Assembly (NCBI RefSeq): GCF_019399895.1
Contig: NW_027228800.1
Coordinates: forward strand, 62,001-126,000
Source of the DNA: Cardiocondyla obscurior
Taxonomy: Eukaryota; Arthropoda; Insecta; Hymenoptera; Formicidae
Direction: 5' to 3'
Length of the DNA: 64,000 bases
The notes under the pieces were generated by a model. That model searched no databases. It was not told where the DNA came from and worked only from the letters and a program-made list of their open reading frames with translations. Both the position numbers and the translations under genes were made by a program. Position 1 is the stretch's first letter. Each line of letters begins with the position of its first letter. Of this stretch, positions 44,874 to 54,900 are shown piece by piece.

Positions 44874-45302
44874 ATGTGCCCAAATCGACCCCGTCCTCGA
44901 ATGCCCGTTAGCACAGCTCCTTTGGGATTAACCAGAGCAGTTATCAATTGGTTGCTCCAAGCTAGGTGCGAGATCAGATACCGTCACTTCGAACAAAAGG
45001 TTACGCGTCTTCCCTTTTGCCGTAGATGCATGCTTAATTCCGGATACCCGACTTCAGAATTTGACTACGTACCGTCTCATCGCATCCTTATCGGAATACG
45101 TAGTGGAGAATACGAATGTAGCAATTGTGGTGTTTTAATAGCAGATTCACATAATATCCGACATTGCCCCTTGTGTATAGAAACGATAGATCGTTTTCTA
45201 GATTACCTTGACGAAAATCCGGAAGATCAACCATATTTAGATAGTGAACCGACTATAATTACTATTGTATACCGGAGATTACCAGTGCCAGATGCCTCAT
45301 AA
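44874..45302 (+). CDS. LTR-encoded cysteine-rich protein ORF-c (B), 142 aa, copy 1
   Basis: MCPNRP start, 10 bases after the ORF-b stop. C49-x2-C52, H69, C82-x2-C85, C98-x2-C101: exactly the ORF-b spacing, shifted by two residues, so the two are paralogues. The N-terminus is basic and Pro-rich; the C-terminus is acidic (DENPEDQPYLDSEP). The protein is identical to the copies in both LTRs of element B. Confidence 0.8.
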   Translation: MCPNRPRPRMPVSTAPLGLTRAVINWLLQARCEIRYRHFEQKVTRLPFCRRCMLNSGYPTSEFDYVPSHRILIGIRSGEYECSNCGVLIADSHNIRHCPLCIETIDRFLDYLDENPEDQPYLDSEPTIITIVYRRLPVPDAS

Positions 45303-45400
45303 ATTGTAAAATAAATATTTCGTGGTCCGAGCGAGTAAAAGAATCCCTTGATCGGAAGCCGTAACACGCTGAACTTTCTTGATCCCATAAATGCCTAAGA

Positions 45401-45442
45401 CCCGCGGTTCGAAATTGTTTTGAAACATCCGCAATCGCCGGG
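45401..45442 (+). other. LTR-terminal hairpin (B version)
   Basis: CCCGCGGTT at 45401-45409 pairs with AATCGCCGGG at 45433-45442. The stem core is CGGTT/AATCG, where C has TAGTC/GACTA and C' has TGGTC/GACCA. Confidence 0.6.
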
Positions 45443-45449
45443 ACGTAAC

Positions 45450-47745
45450 ATTATTTCCATAAATTCAAAGATTTTTAGTTTTGGTGTCAAAGATCTTGGG
45501 GTGTTTAAGATAGTAAAAGTTTTTGCAGTGTCTGGAATAGGTGATGCGTCTAAAGTTAAATCTGTTGTGTCTATTACTGGCGGAGTTGGTGGTCTCAAAG
45601 ATCGTTAAATTTGTCGTATTTGCAAAGGTATTAGAAATGTTCCGCTTTCAATAAATAGTATTTTTGGTTTTGCCTTTTCTGCCGTTGCTTTTCTTTTCAA
45701 GAATTCTATCCGGGCGTGTATACGTTTGCCGGCTTTGTGTTTTAAATTTCAGATTATCTAAGGTAAAAAGGAAAATGATATGATAAGCGATTTTAGCAAT
45801 TAAAATGCTCACGCTTGAGGATAATGTTGTGAAGTGTTGTGAAGGCGGCGGTGTAGCAGATGAATGCTAACGCCTTAGTCTAAAAGCGGAATAGCTATTG
45901 CTAGTTTTTGCTGGTGTAAGTGTAGTGTAAAGTTAATAAAATTTGTGTTTATGTAACGCGGTATGGCCGCTTGTGTCAGTGTAATGAAATAAAAAAGAAT
46001 AATAGAAATTATAAAAAAGACTTGGTAATCAGAGCAATCGCTTGTGGCGCAGTCCTCGATTTTAGCGCTATCGTGTTACGGCACGAAGCGGAGTAGCTCT
46101 TCAAAACTGGATGGGTTCGTAAAATAAAGATTTGTATGATTCGCCGGGCTAGAGAGACGCTCGTCGATGCTATTGCTTGTCTTGCTGATAGTACATGGAC
46201 GCTTTCGCCTCTCAAGCAATGTAGCAATTTAAACGTTAACGCTTATGGGGCGGTTCAGCGCTTCAATATCGTCGCTAATAAAGCGGAGTAGCACTTTGGA
46301 ACACTCTTTCGCTTGGCGGGTTTCACACGTTTGCTTCACTTTACAAACCCGGATTAAAAAAAGGAAATAAAAATAAACTGAATCAGCAGAGTAGCAATTA
46401 TATGAATGCGCCTATAAAGCAAATAGAATCAAAGTGTATTTATTTTTTAAAATGAGAATACATAGACGCTGTCGCCTGTTAACAAAATTCATAGACGTTG
46501 AGTCATATGGAGCGAATTTGCATACGCTCAAACTGACTAGTAGCGCATCAACGTTAAGTGTCAATAGGGCAAGTGTTAGCGCATCAATGTCACAAATTTG
46601 AAAAGAATAAATTACTCAGAGTTTGTGCTAATGGTGCAAAAGTCACCGACATGCTAACGCTAAATTTAGGATTAAAATTAAACGACGTAGAGACCAAATA
46701 GTGTAACCGTTATCTCGATTACTGATTTTAATATTTAATGCAATAAAAAACAGTACAATATAATTGGTAATCGATTCGCGTTTAAGGTAAGTTGTCATAG
46801 ATTTATACTATTAGTTTCAATTAAATTTTTAATTTAAATTGCAATAGCTTACAAAAATAAATTAAATTTAAAATAGAATTGACCACGGTAGCTAATTTAA
46901 GTGTAATTTCTTAGGTTTAAAAAGTGAATAAAACTTACGTTGTTAATGTTAGAAAAAATTAATATTTTGAGGCGTTAATTAATCTTAAATGTAACCACCG
47001 GCCTGTAAATGTAGTTCCAGGCGTTGGATGTTTCACGAAAATAATCCTTGAAGTAGAACAATAGAACTAAGCAGAGTTGCAAGTGTGTTGCTAACGCTTT
47101 CACAAAACTAAGTCTTAATGACAGGTATAGAGAATAGACTGGCACAGACGATGTGCACTGTATGACTGATTAAATCCGACTAGCACCGGAGCGGGGCACC
47201 GCTTGAGCTTATTACAATTGTCTCGAGATTTGCGCATGGTGTCGGCATTGTTCATTTTCAAAACGAAAGATGTTGAGTCTTGGTCGATAAAATATTTTTT
47301 ACTATCGGCAACCTAAAATGTATTTTCCAAAATTCTTGCGGATGTTAAGATTTAGCTTTTAGACAACGAGATAAACACAAATTCCAAATTCGCAAAATTA
47401 CGGCTTATTACCACGCGTTGAATCGACGATCGCGCGGCAACCTTAAAATCATTAATCACTTACAATACCTCCTGACACCAATCAGTGTGGTCCTGAAAAA
47501 GCCGAACTTAGACAACATCCTAAAAACGATTCCCGCAGGCAGGCGTACGAAAACCATTTACGAAAGAACGCCATATTCTGCAACTTCATCAAGGAACAAA
47601 AAAAAAACACGGCAAAGTACAGTCGAAATGCCAGCAGTGGGTGAACCAAACTAATAGTTACATTTAATTCTTTGTGCATCTGCTCCGCAAGTCACATCCG
47701 ACCAGACTAGCATATTCTTGTTCAGACTTGCTCAACTTTTTTTAA
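45450..47745 (-). repeat. Right-arm inverted copy of about 5064-7368
   Basis: It runs collinearly, in reverse complement, with the left arm. A shared 72-codon frame (left 6586-6804, right 46009-46227) has 7 differences. It contains the unrecognised coding relic (45450-45740) and an ORF-a relic, nothing intact. It stops at CTTT, where element B begins, and resumes at 60023. Confidence 0.85.
47340..47654 (+). pseudogene. ORF-a relic on the right arm
   Basis: It has the QIRKITAYYHALNR-like block and KPNLDNILKT, as at 5159-5488, but no ATG at the family start position. An interruption lies upstream of the block. Confidence 0.55.
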
Positions 47746-47897
47746 CTTTTGTTACGTCCCGGCGATTGCGGATGTTTCAAAACAATTTCGAACCGCGGGT
47801 CTTAGGCATTTATGGGATCAAGAAAGTTCAGCGTGTTACGGCTTCCGATCAAGGGATTCTTTTACTCGCTCGGACCACGAAATATTTATTTTACAAT

Positions 47898-48326
47898 TTA
47901 TGAGGCATCTGGCACTGGTAATCTCCGGTATACAATAGTAATTATAGTCGGTTCACTATCTAAATATGGTTGATCTTCCGGATTTTCGTCAAGGTAATCT
48001 AGAAAACGATCTATCGTTTCTATACACAAGGGGCAATGTCGGATATTATGTGAATCTGCTATTAAAACACCACAATTGCTACATTCGTATTCTCCACTAC
48101 GTATTCCGATAAGGATGCGATGAGACGGTACGTAGTCAAATTCTGAAGTCGGGTATCCGGAATTAAGCATGCATCTACGGCAAAAGGGAAGACGCGTAAC
48201 CTTTTGTTCGAAGTGACGGTATCTGATCTCGCACCTAGCTTGGAGCAACCAATTGATAACTGCTCTGGTTAATCCCAAAGGAGCTGTGCTAACGGGCATT
48301 CGAGGACGGGGTCGATTTGGGCACAT
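47898..48326 (-). CDS. ORF-c (B), 142 aa, 3' LTR copy
   Basis: Identical in protein to 44874-45302. Cys/His core C49/C52, H69, C82/C85, C98/C101. In this LTR the gene lies downstream of pol-env on the genomic RNA, and behind the LTR's own promoter, so either could drive it. Confidence 0.8.
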   Translation of the reverse strand: MCPNRPRPRMPVSTAPLGLTRAVINWLLQARCEIRYRHFEQKVTRLPFCRRCMLNSGYPTSEFDYVPSHRILIGIRSGEYECSNCGVLIADSHNIRHCPLCIETIDRFLDYLDENPEDQPYLDSEPTIITIVYRRLPVPDAS

Positions 48327-48336
48327 TTACGTTCTT

Positions 48337-48759
48337 TTACTGAGATTCACTCCCTATATGATCGATGAATATTTCTACTGGTTCTCCTAGCAAATATACT
48401 GTATCTCCGCTTAATTCAAGATAACGTATAAAATCGCGATGAACTAAGGGGCAAACGCCACAATTCCTGTAAGCTTCCGACAGCTCTAATTTTATTCTAC
48501 ACTCGCGACACTTTAATGTATTAGGAGCGTTCCCGAAATACAGGTAATGATCGACGACGTGTACAAAGTTGGATTTGAAAGAGTCTATTAAGGGTGCACA
48601 ACCGAGACAATATAGCTCACGAGTTTCGCGATGTCGTCGGTATATTTTATGGACACAGCAAGCGTTTGCTATCCACTCTGATCTAGTAGCAGTTAGATTT
48701 AATAACGCGTAGTTTCTTTCGTTGACTCTACAGTAATTAGCCTGACTCGGCGGGCACAT
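48337..48759 (-). CDS. ORF-b (B), 140 aa, 3' LTR copy
   Basis: MCPPSQ start; Ser60 form. Core C51/C54, H71, C84/C87, C100/C103. The stop is 10 bases before ORF-c. Upstream, ORF-a ends 18 bases before this ATG, so the three genes form a tight row. Confidence 0.8.
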   Translation of the reverse strand: MCPPSQANYCRVNERNYALLNLTATRSEWIANACCVHKIYRRHRETRELYCLGCAPLIDSFKSNFVHVVDHYLYFGNAPNTLKCRECRIKLELSEAYRNCGVCPLVHRDFIRYLELSGDTVYLLGEPVEIFIDHIGSESQ

Positions 48760-48777
48760 TTCCGTTTAAAACGAACA

Positions 48778-49089
48778 TTACAAATGAGGTTGGCAGGTAC
48801 TTACCCAATCTCGGCATCTCATCTGCGCTGCTTTGGATTGCTTCCTCTGCGTTTCTATGAATTCAGCGTCGCAGTCTTTGACTTCCTTCTGAGGTGGATT
48901 TTCGTAGGCTCTCCTGCGTGGGTCGTCCTTCGGGATGTCGTTCAAGGAAGGCCTCTTTATGACGTAGGTAATCGGCTTCAGATGATAGATCGAAGTTCCA
49001 CAAGAGTGTCGATTTAGCGCGTGATAATACGCGGTGATTTTACGTATTTGATATTTACGGCCGCCGCGTCGTGATTTAGAGTTTGTCAT
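48778..49089 (-). CDS. ORF-a (B), basic 103-aa protein, 3' LTR copy
   Basis: I start it at the ATG of MTNSKSRR; a longer frame upstream has no ATG. It is rich in Lys/Arg in the first 25 residues (SKSRRGGRKYQIRK), then has the conserved block LKPITYVIKRPSLNDIPKDDPRRRAYENP. No known domain is recognised; it could bind nucleic acid. GTAAGT on the minus strand at 48804-48799, after the codon for Trp, is a good splice donor, so the last residues may be replaced by an exon elsewhere. Confidence 0.65.
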   Translation of the reverse strand: MTNSKSRRGGRKYQIRKITAYYHALNRHSCGTSIYHLKPITYVIKRPSLNDIPKDDPRRRAYENPPQKEVKDCDAEFIETQRKQSKAAQMRCRDWVSTCQPHL

Positions 49090-49141
49090 GGGTAGTTTCA
49101 CAGAATATGAATAAGTTAACTAAAGATTCCAGGCAGAAAGC

Positions 49142-49218
49142 GTGCAGTGCGGCTGCACCACTTCCAACGCAGGAATACCTGTTAGACTGAATCTCAAAGA
49201 CGTGCAGTGCGGCTGCAC
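49142..49218 (-). promoter_or_regulatory. Twin hairpins 60 bp apart (3' LTR of B)
   Basis: GTGCAG-TGCGG-CTGCAC at 49142-49158 and 49202-49218, ending about 50 bases before the ORF-a ATG in the sense direction. Confidence 0.7.
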
Positions 49219-49419
49219 CGAAATCAATCTTCAATCACACAGGTTAATAAATATAGCAAATAGTGAAACTGTTGGATTATGGTAAGGTAAGGTATCACTG
49301 AATCTAGCACACGATGTAGAATTAACAATAAGTATATATTCTAAAGTTACGTTACAATAATGTTGGTTATACAAGAATAAAGTTTAAGATATAAGTACGA
49401 ACTAGAAGAAAATAGTAAA

Positions 49420-49690
49420 GGACCCGCACGCGGGATGGACTCTCCTTAGAGAGATGTGACTCGACTTAGAACTGGGTACGAAGTGAGCTCTCTGGCTTGT
49501 GCATGGACCTCCTTCGGTTTGATCCTCTCCATCGTCGTTGGTTGACGGTGGGGGTGATGCGCGCGCCGCCGCTGGCCGTTGATGGGGCGATGACGCAGGT
49601 GGGGATGATGCGCGCGCCGCCGCTGACTGTTGGTGGGGCGATGACGCGTCTGCTCTGCTGGCTGTTGCGTGGGGTGATGACGTAGGTCCA
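49420..49690 (-). promoter_or_regulatory. CpG-rich upstream block of the B LTR
   Basis: The palindrome CCCGCACGCGGG lies at 49422-49433, next to an inverted CTCTCC/GGAGAG-like element. Beyond it, 49540-49690 is a GC-rich double repeat with several CGTCA sites (CREB/ATF-like GCGTCATC or ACGTCATC in sense). It is a likely enhancer/promoter; it stands out against AT-rich surroundings. Confidence 0.45.
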
Positions 49691-49933
49691 TGTGGTACGC
49701 AATACGATTACGCAATATGCTTACGCAATTACGCAATACTATCTTATGCTTAATGCTATTCTTATATAATGTGTTTACGAAGTGGTATATTGACGCACAT
49801 GCGTCTAAGTAGATTAATTCTTATAGGTCTAAAATAGATTAGAAGTGTCATACAAGTAAAAAGGCGAAAAATTTCTTAGGCGTAGTGTTTCTTATTAACT
49901 ATGTGTTGTGGGGTCGTAACATATGTCGTAACA

Positions 49934-49942
49934 CCTCCCCTT
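49934..49942 (-). promoter_or_regulatory. Polypurine tract of element B
   Basis: AAGGGGAGG in sense, directly before the TGTTACG of the 3' LTR. Confidence 0.75.
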
Positions 49943-49990
49943 AAAATAAAAGATTGGCCAATGTGCCAATGTTTTTGCTTAAAACTATAC

Positions 49991-51970
49991 TTAATTATTT
50001 CCGTCTATATATTGACGCAATGATGCGTATGTATACTTGTGGGGTACCTTTTCTTCAGGGAAATCAGCTTTGGAGGTTGATGGCGGGTGAAGAGCTTCTA
50101 TCGTTGAATGGGGTTTATCTTCTTTGGGGATATCTGGCTCTCGTTCCCTTGTTGGTTTTCCTCCCAGGTGTAGTAACAGGTGCGTGACTGAACTCCACAA
50201 GGCTCCCAATAGATGAAGACTCCATCCGTAGACGGTGTGTAGAGCGTAACCGTGAATAATGGTATCTATGCAGAGTTTTACAAATCTGATGATTAGGAAG
50301 ATTGCCAGTATTCCTGCACTGGCTGATCCAAATGACATGAATCCTTTCCAGATTCGTCGTCCCGTATTTTCAGCAATATGATCGAGTGTGGCTTCATCCA
50401 GTAAGCCAATCATAGATATTGATCCAGGTGCGACTTTATTTCCCATCGCGCCTTGTGCAATGTTGTTAATCATTGCTGGTTTTTCCACTGGAAACATTAT
50501 GTGTGTCCTGAGTCGGTCTAGGTCGTCGGTAGAGTAGATTCCGCTCGCTGCTAGACCTGCTGGGCTGGTATAATGCCATTTAGGTTGTGATAGTGGTTCG
50601 ATTATTGGAGGCGGAAGAGTTTCCATTGGTCGTGGTGCTACTCTATACCAAGTGTTTTCGATTTTGTACATGGCAGGTAATAAACCATGGCAATCACGAA
50701 CTGTACCTTTTCTCGTGATTATCCGGGATCTTGGTAATAAGAAGAACGATTCGTTGTGCCTCGTAATTGGCAACTCGTTGTAGCAGTCTTCGGTGTGTCT
50801 AATTTTACACTCCACTGGAATGCATTTAATCATGTGGATGACTTCTCCACTTGTTACGGCAGTATAACCGGGTCCTTTCATTAGTCTTATCGCCATTTCG
50901 TCTGGTGCGATACTGGCTAATGATAAGGCGTTTTGTAGCACTTGGCGCTCCAATGCGCATTTCTGTTCCATAATGTCTCTGTATAGTTTAGACAGTTGGG
51001 TCTTTATATGCTTTTCTACATATATAAATTTAGAATTCACATATGCGAAAATGTCTAAATTATCGACTGATATTTTAGATCTTGTCTTGAAGGTTGCTCC
51101 TCTTTTAGTCTCCAATATGAATAGCTTCGGGTGTTCCGTTTGCAGTAATGTGTATCCACACACATTGATTTCGTGCGTTTTGGTCAGAGCAAACGTTGTA
51201 TCTTGTGATGTCACTGTGTAGATTATTGGGTTGTCTGGGTTATTTCGTGATGTCAATTTTGCAGCTATTCCTTCATACAGTATGTCGTATCGATCGAAGT
51301 GGCAGGTATCAGTGGGTAGAATTGGCCAATACGTTTCTGTCCCTTCAGCGTCCATGCAGTATCCTCTTGAAAGAGTGCATTTTGTTCCAACTGGTAGTAT
51401 CACTTGTCCTGAAGCTCGTTTTACTGGCGCTTCCGAGGATCTGAGTGTAATCTTGATACTGGCCTGTACCACAACGTTCTCCCAATTTCCATATCCATCA
51501 GAGTATTGTGATCCGCTACAGCGTCCATCGACTGACACGGATCCGGCTAACGTTGCGCTTCTGAAGTTGGTTGAGTTTTTGGTAAGTCCATCGAGAATGG
51601 CGTTGACAATAGTAATGGAGCCGGTGTCGTGTATTCTTCTGCAAGCTTGTTCGCCTACTTCCTGAATGTATTCGCGGCGTCCATTATGAACGACTGATGT
51701 GTGTGAGTGCATTCCACAGTAGGAAATGGTTCGGTCTATCTCTATTCTGCATTGGGTTATTGTTACCCTGTCGTAGTCCGATGTCTGCATCAGTTGTACA
51801 TAGACTTTTTCTTCTTTTGGTTCCAGGCTTCCGACGTCACAGTCTCCGATATCGAGAAGTGATAGCGTAGTTATGTTCATTCCTTGTCCTCCACAATCAT
51901 AGCCTATCAGCGCTGTTGCTAACGGCAAGAGTGTTGTGATGACGAGAGTCTTCCTGGCAGAGAGAGTCAT
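49991..51970 (-). CDS. env: Env of element B, chuvirus-like glycoprotein, 659 aa
   Basis: It has a signal peptide at its own ATG (hydrophobic to about residue 21), then GYDC and the ITTLSLLDIGDCD stretch typical, as I recall, of Jingchuvirales/chuvirus glycoproteins. A transmembrane segment lies at about 548-568, followed by a second hydrophobic stretch (about 575-603) containing HGYALHTVYGWSLHLLGALW, and a charged 55-residue tail. There is no RSRR site and no similarity to the env of A. It begins 8 bases after the pol stop. Predicted class III fusion protein; the family call is from memory of motifs, not from a search. Confidence 0.75.
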   Translation of the reverse strand: MTLSARKTLVITTLLPLATALIGYDCGGQGMNITTLSLLDIGDCDVGSLEPKEEKVYVQLMQTSDYDRVTITQCRIEIDRTISYCGMHSHTSVVHNGRREYIQEVGEQACRRIHDTGSITIVNAILDGLTKNSTNFRSATLAGSVSVDGRCSGSQYSDGYGNWENVVVQASIKITLRSSEAPVKRASGQVILPVGTKCTLSRGYCMDAEGTETYWPILPTDTCHFDRYDILYEGIAAKLTSRNNPDNPIIYTVTSQDTTFALTKTHEINVCGYTLLQTEHPKLFILETKRGATFKTRSKISVDNLDIFAYVNSKFIYVEKHIKTQLSKLYRDIMEQKCALERQVLQNALSLASIAPDEMAIRLMKGPGYTAVTSGEVIHMIKCIPVECKIRHTEDCYNELPITRHNESFFLLPRSRIITRKGTVRDCHGLLPAMYKIENTWYRVAPRPMETLPPPIIEPLSQPKWHYTSPAGLAASGIYSTDDLDRLRTHIMFPVEKPAMINNIAQGAMGNKVAPGSISMIGLLDEATLDHIAENTGRRIWKGFMSFGSASAGILAIFLIIRFVKLCIDTIIHGYALHTVYGWSLHLLGALWSSVTHLLLHLGGKPTREREPDIPKEDKPHSTIEALHPPSTSKADFPEEKVPHKYTYASLRQYIDGNN

Positions 51971-51978
51971 GTTGTCGG

Positions 51979-54900
51979 TCAGTGGTCTTCGGGTGTAGTG
52001 CCGGTTCTTGGCTCCGATGACCGGGAATATGTATCCTTTTCAGGTGACTCAGCATTGGGAGGGGCTAACTTAATCTTATCCATGTGGACGGTTCGCGTGA
52101 CTCGGTTGTTTATCTTAAGACGTACGTTATTTCGAGGGAGTATCTCAATTACTTGATAAGGTCCTACATACTGGTCCCCAAGTTTATGTGTCGGTTCTTT
52201 TAAGAGATACACCATATCATCTTTCTTTATACAATTTAAATTCTGTCTTGCGTCGTATCTTGCCTTTGATTTATGTTTCGCATTTATAAGATTAGATTGG
52301 GCGCTCGTCTGTACATCATGAATCTTATCGTGTAACTTAATGAGATAGTCGGTATAGCTTTCGTTCGGAACGTCTTCTGGGAATGGATTGCTTGTCGGTA
52401 CGCGGGCGGCTTTGCCAAATACTAATTCATGAGGCGTGTAACCCGTTCCCTCATGAACGCTCGTGTTGTAAGATAAGCTTGCTAAGCTAAGATAACAGTC
52501 CCAATCGGATTTGTTATCTACAATTTGTTTTAAGTATTCCCAGAGAACGTGGTGTGACCGTTCTATTGACCCATTCGCCTGAGGTCGATAAGCGGTCGTC
52601 TTAAAAGTAGTTATCCGAAATCGTTTGGCTATCGCTCGCATGAGACTGTTTAAGAAATGTGACCCTTGGTCTGTCAATAGCGCTTTAGGAGCACCATAAA
52701 TACAGATAAACTTTTCAACGAATGCGTCGGCAACGTCTAACGCGCCGGCTTTCTTTAAGGGTATAGCTAATGAATATTTTGTCAAAAGATCTTGGATAGT
52801 TAAAATGTATGAATGTCCTGTGCGAGAGGTAGGCAACGGTCCCATAATGTCCATAGAAATTTTATCAAACGCAGTATCAGGGGTATCGGTTAATACCATC
52901 GGTTGTTTAGGCTTAACTCTAATTAACTTTTTACGTTGGCAGTTTTTACAATTCTTTATAAACTTTTCTATCTCCATTTTCATTCGTGGCCACAGATAAT
53001 GTTCGCGAATTCTACGGTAAGTTTTTGTTATACCTTTATGTCCGCCTATTGGTGATGCATGATTTTCATTAATAATATTCATTCTTTGATTTTCAGGTGG
53101 AATACTAATTTCGTTGGAGCAGACAGTGATTCTAACTTCCGTTCCTCTAAATGTATCATCTAAAAGTCTGTGGATGGTAAGCCACGGTATGTTTCCTACT
53201 TTGCCCTTACTGATTGAAAAGCTGAGAAGACCAAGTTCTTTAACGACGTCGAACAAAGATGCTATTGATTCTTTAATGAGGTCTCTTTCAGATACGGCTG
53301 ATATACTTTTGGTTAAGGTAAGTGCTATAATAAATTTATCTTTCTTATATGGCAAGGGTCGAGCGCGTCCTATCGTTGGGTCTTTGATAACTGGCATAAC
53401 TGCGGCTTTATTTAATAATTCGGAGCCTGCATCGTACGGTTGGCTCTTATCCGTGATAAAAATAACTAGGTTATCTTTTCGGCCTAATAGGTTATCTTTC
53501 GTCGAGCTTATTATCGTCATATAATTATTTGGAAACACGTACGGCTTGTTAACGTTATCAAATATCTCCTCGTCCGAGGTCTCAGTGTCAGATTGTTCGC
53601 TATCGGGGCTCTCATTAGCTGAATATTCGGTTTCGGTATCGCTCGTTTCGGGTTTATCGCTAGTGGCCTGCACATTATCGTTATCGCTTATAACTCGCTG
53701 GTTCTTATCTGTTGCTCTACTGCCTCGTGTGGCTTCAAATATTTCTTCATCAGAGCTTATCTCTAGCGGATATACACGCGCGGCTTGGGTTATCGGGTTC
53801 CGAGATAGCGCGTCGGCGTTCACATTAATTTTGCCTGCTTTGTATTCGATTTTATAATCATATTCGGCGAGTTTTAACCGCCACCGAATAAGGCGTGATG
53901 TCGGGTCTTTAACTGAATTTAACCATACAAGTGGTTTATGATCGGTCACAAGAGTAAATTTATTACCGTACAGGTAAGGTCTGAAGTAATTTGTACAATA
54001 AACAATTGCCAAAAGTTCTTTTTCTATCGTGGAATAGTTACATTCGGCTTCATTCAGTAGTCTCGACGCATATGCAATTGGTCTATCTTTCCCTATTTCG
54101 CCCTGACTTAAAATTCCTCCTATTGCGTATCCCGAGGCGTCTGTTGTCAACACAAATGGCTTAGTAAAATCGGGATGTTGCAAAAGGGGTTCTGAACATA
54201 GTAAATCGCGTAATTTACAAAACGCTTTCTCTTGCTCTTCTGACCATGCAAATGCGGTTTCCTTTTTAAGTAATTGAGTTAAAGGCTTGGCTTCCTTGGA
54301 AAAACCCGGTATAAATCGTCGGTAGTAACCGGCGAGACCCAAAAATTGCTTGATATTTTTGGGATCCTTTGGTCTTGGAAAGTTCTTGACGGCAATTATT
54401 TTCTTTGGGTCTGGTTTTACCCCATCTTCACTTATTATATGACCAAGGTAGCCAACCTCCTTGCGAAGGAATTCGCATTTGTCTGGTTGGAGCTTCAAGT
54501 TCGCTATTCTTAGGCGCTCGGCTAGCTTATTGAATTTTACTGCATGCTCTTTCAAAGAGCTCGCGTAGATTACTATGTCATCTAAGTAAACGAACAATAA
54601 CGTTCCTTGGAGGCCGCTCAGAATTCTATCCATCACTCTTTGAAAGGTGGCCGGTGCGTTCTTTAAGCCAAACGGCATTCGCTTGAATTCATAGTGCCCA
54701 AAGGGCGTAGAAAACGCGGTTTTCTGAGCGTCTTCCTCGGACATTGGTATTTGGTGAAATCCTGACGCGAGGTCAAAAACGCTGAAGTATTTTGAACTCC
54801 CGAGTTGGTCCAAAATTTCCGTTATATTTGGTAACGGGTATGCGTCTCCTAGTGTTTTTTCATTGAGTGCGCGAAAATCTATTACGAGCCTCCAACGTTT

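Larger units (their letters stand above)
44408..45449 (+). mobile_element. 3' half of a B LTR interrupted by A copy 2
   Basis: It starts inside the last codons of ORF-a (AACCTCATTTG) and continues as B LTR to GGGACGTAACA at 45449. It contains intact ORF-b and ORF-c. The 5' half should lie left of LTR3, in or beyond the gap; it is not found in the window. It is inserted at TTAT of the inverted-arm sequence. Confidence 0.9.
47750..49933 (-). repeat. 3' LTR of element B (2184 bp)
   Basis: It ends at GGGACGTAACA (47750 side) and starts TGTTACGACATATGTTACGACC (49933 side): the first bases are tandemly repeated, one unit shortened by 10 bp relative to the 5' LTR. It carries ORF-a, ORF-b and ORF-c plus twin hairpins and a CpG-rich block. 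Confidence 0.92.

Noticed and set aside
49446..49736. Arg/His/Ala-rich frames in the CpG-rich part of B LTRs (also 59480-59815, 62928-63164)
   Set aside because: They are low-complexity products of a GC-rich repeat, open in several frames at once; no domain and position upstream of the likely transcript start.
52805..53857. Plus-strand frames opposite B pol
   Set aside because: Antisense shadows of a strong pol frame.
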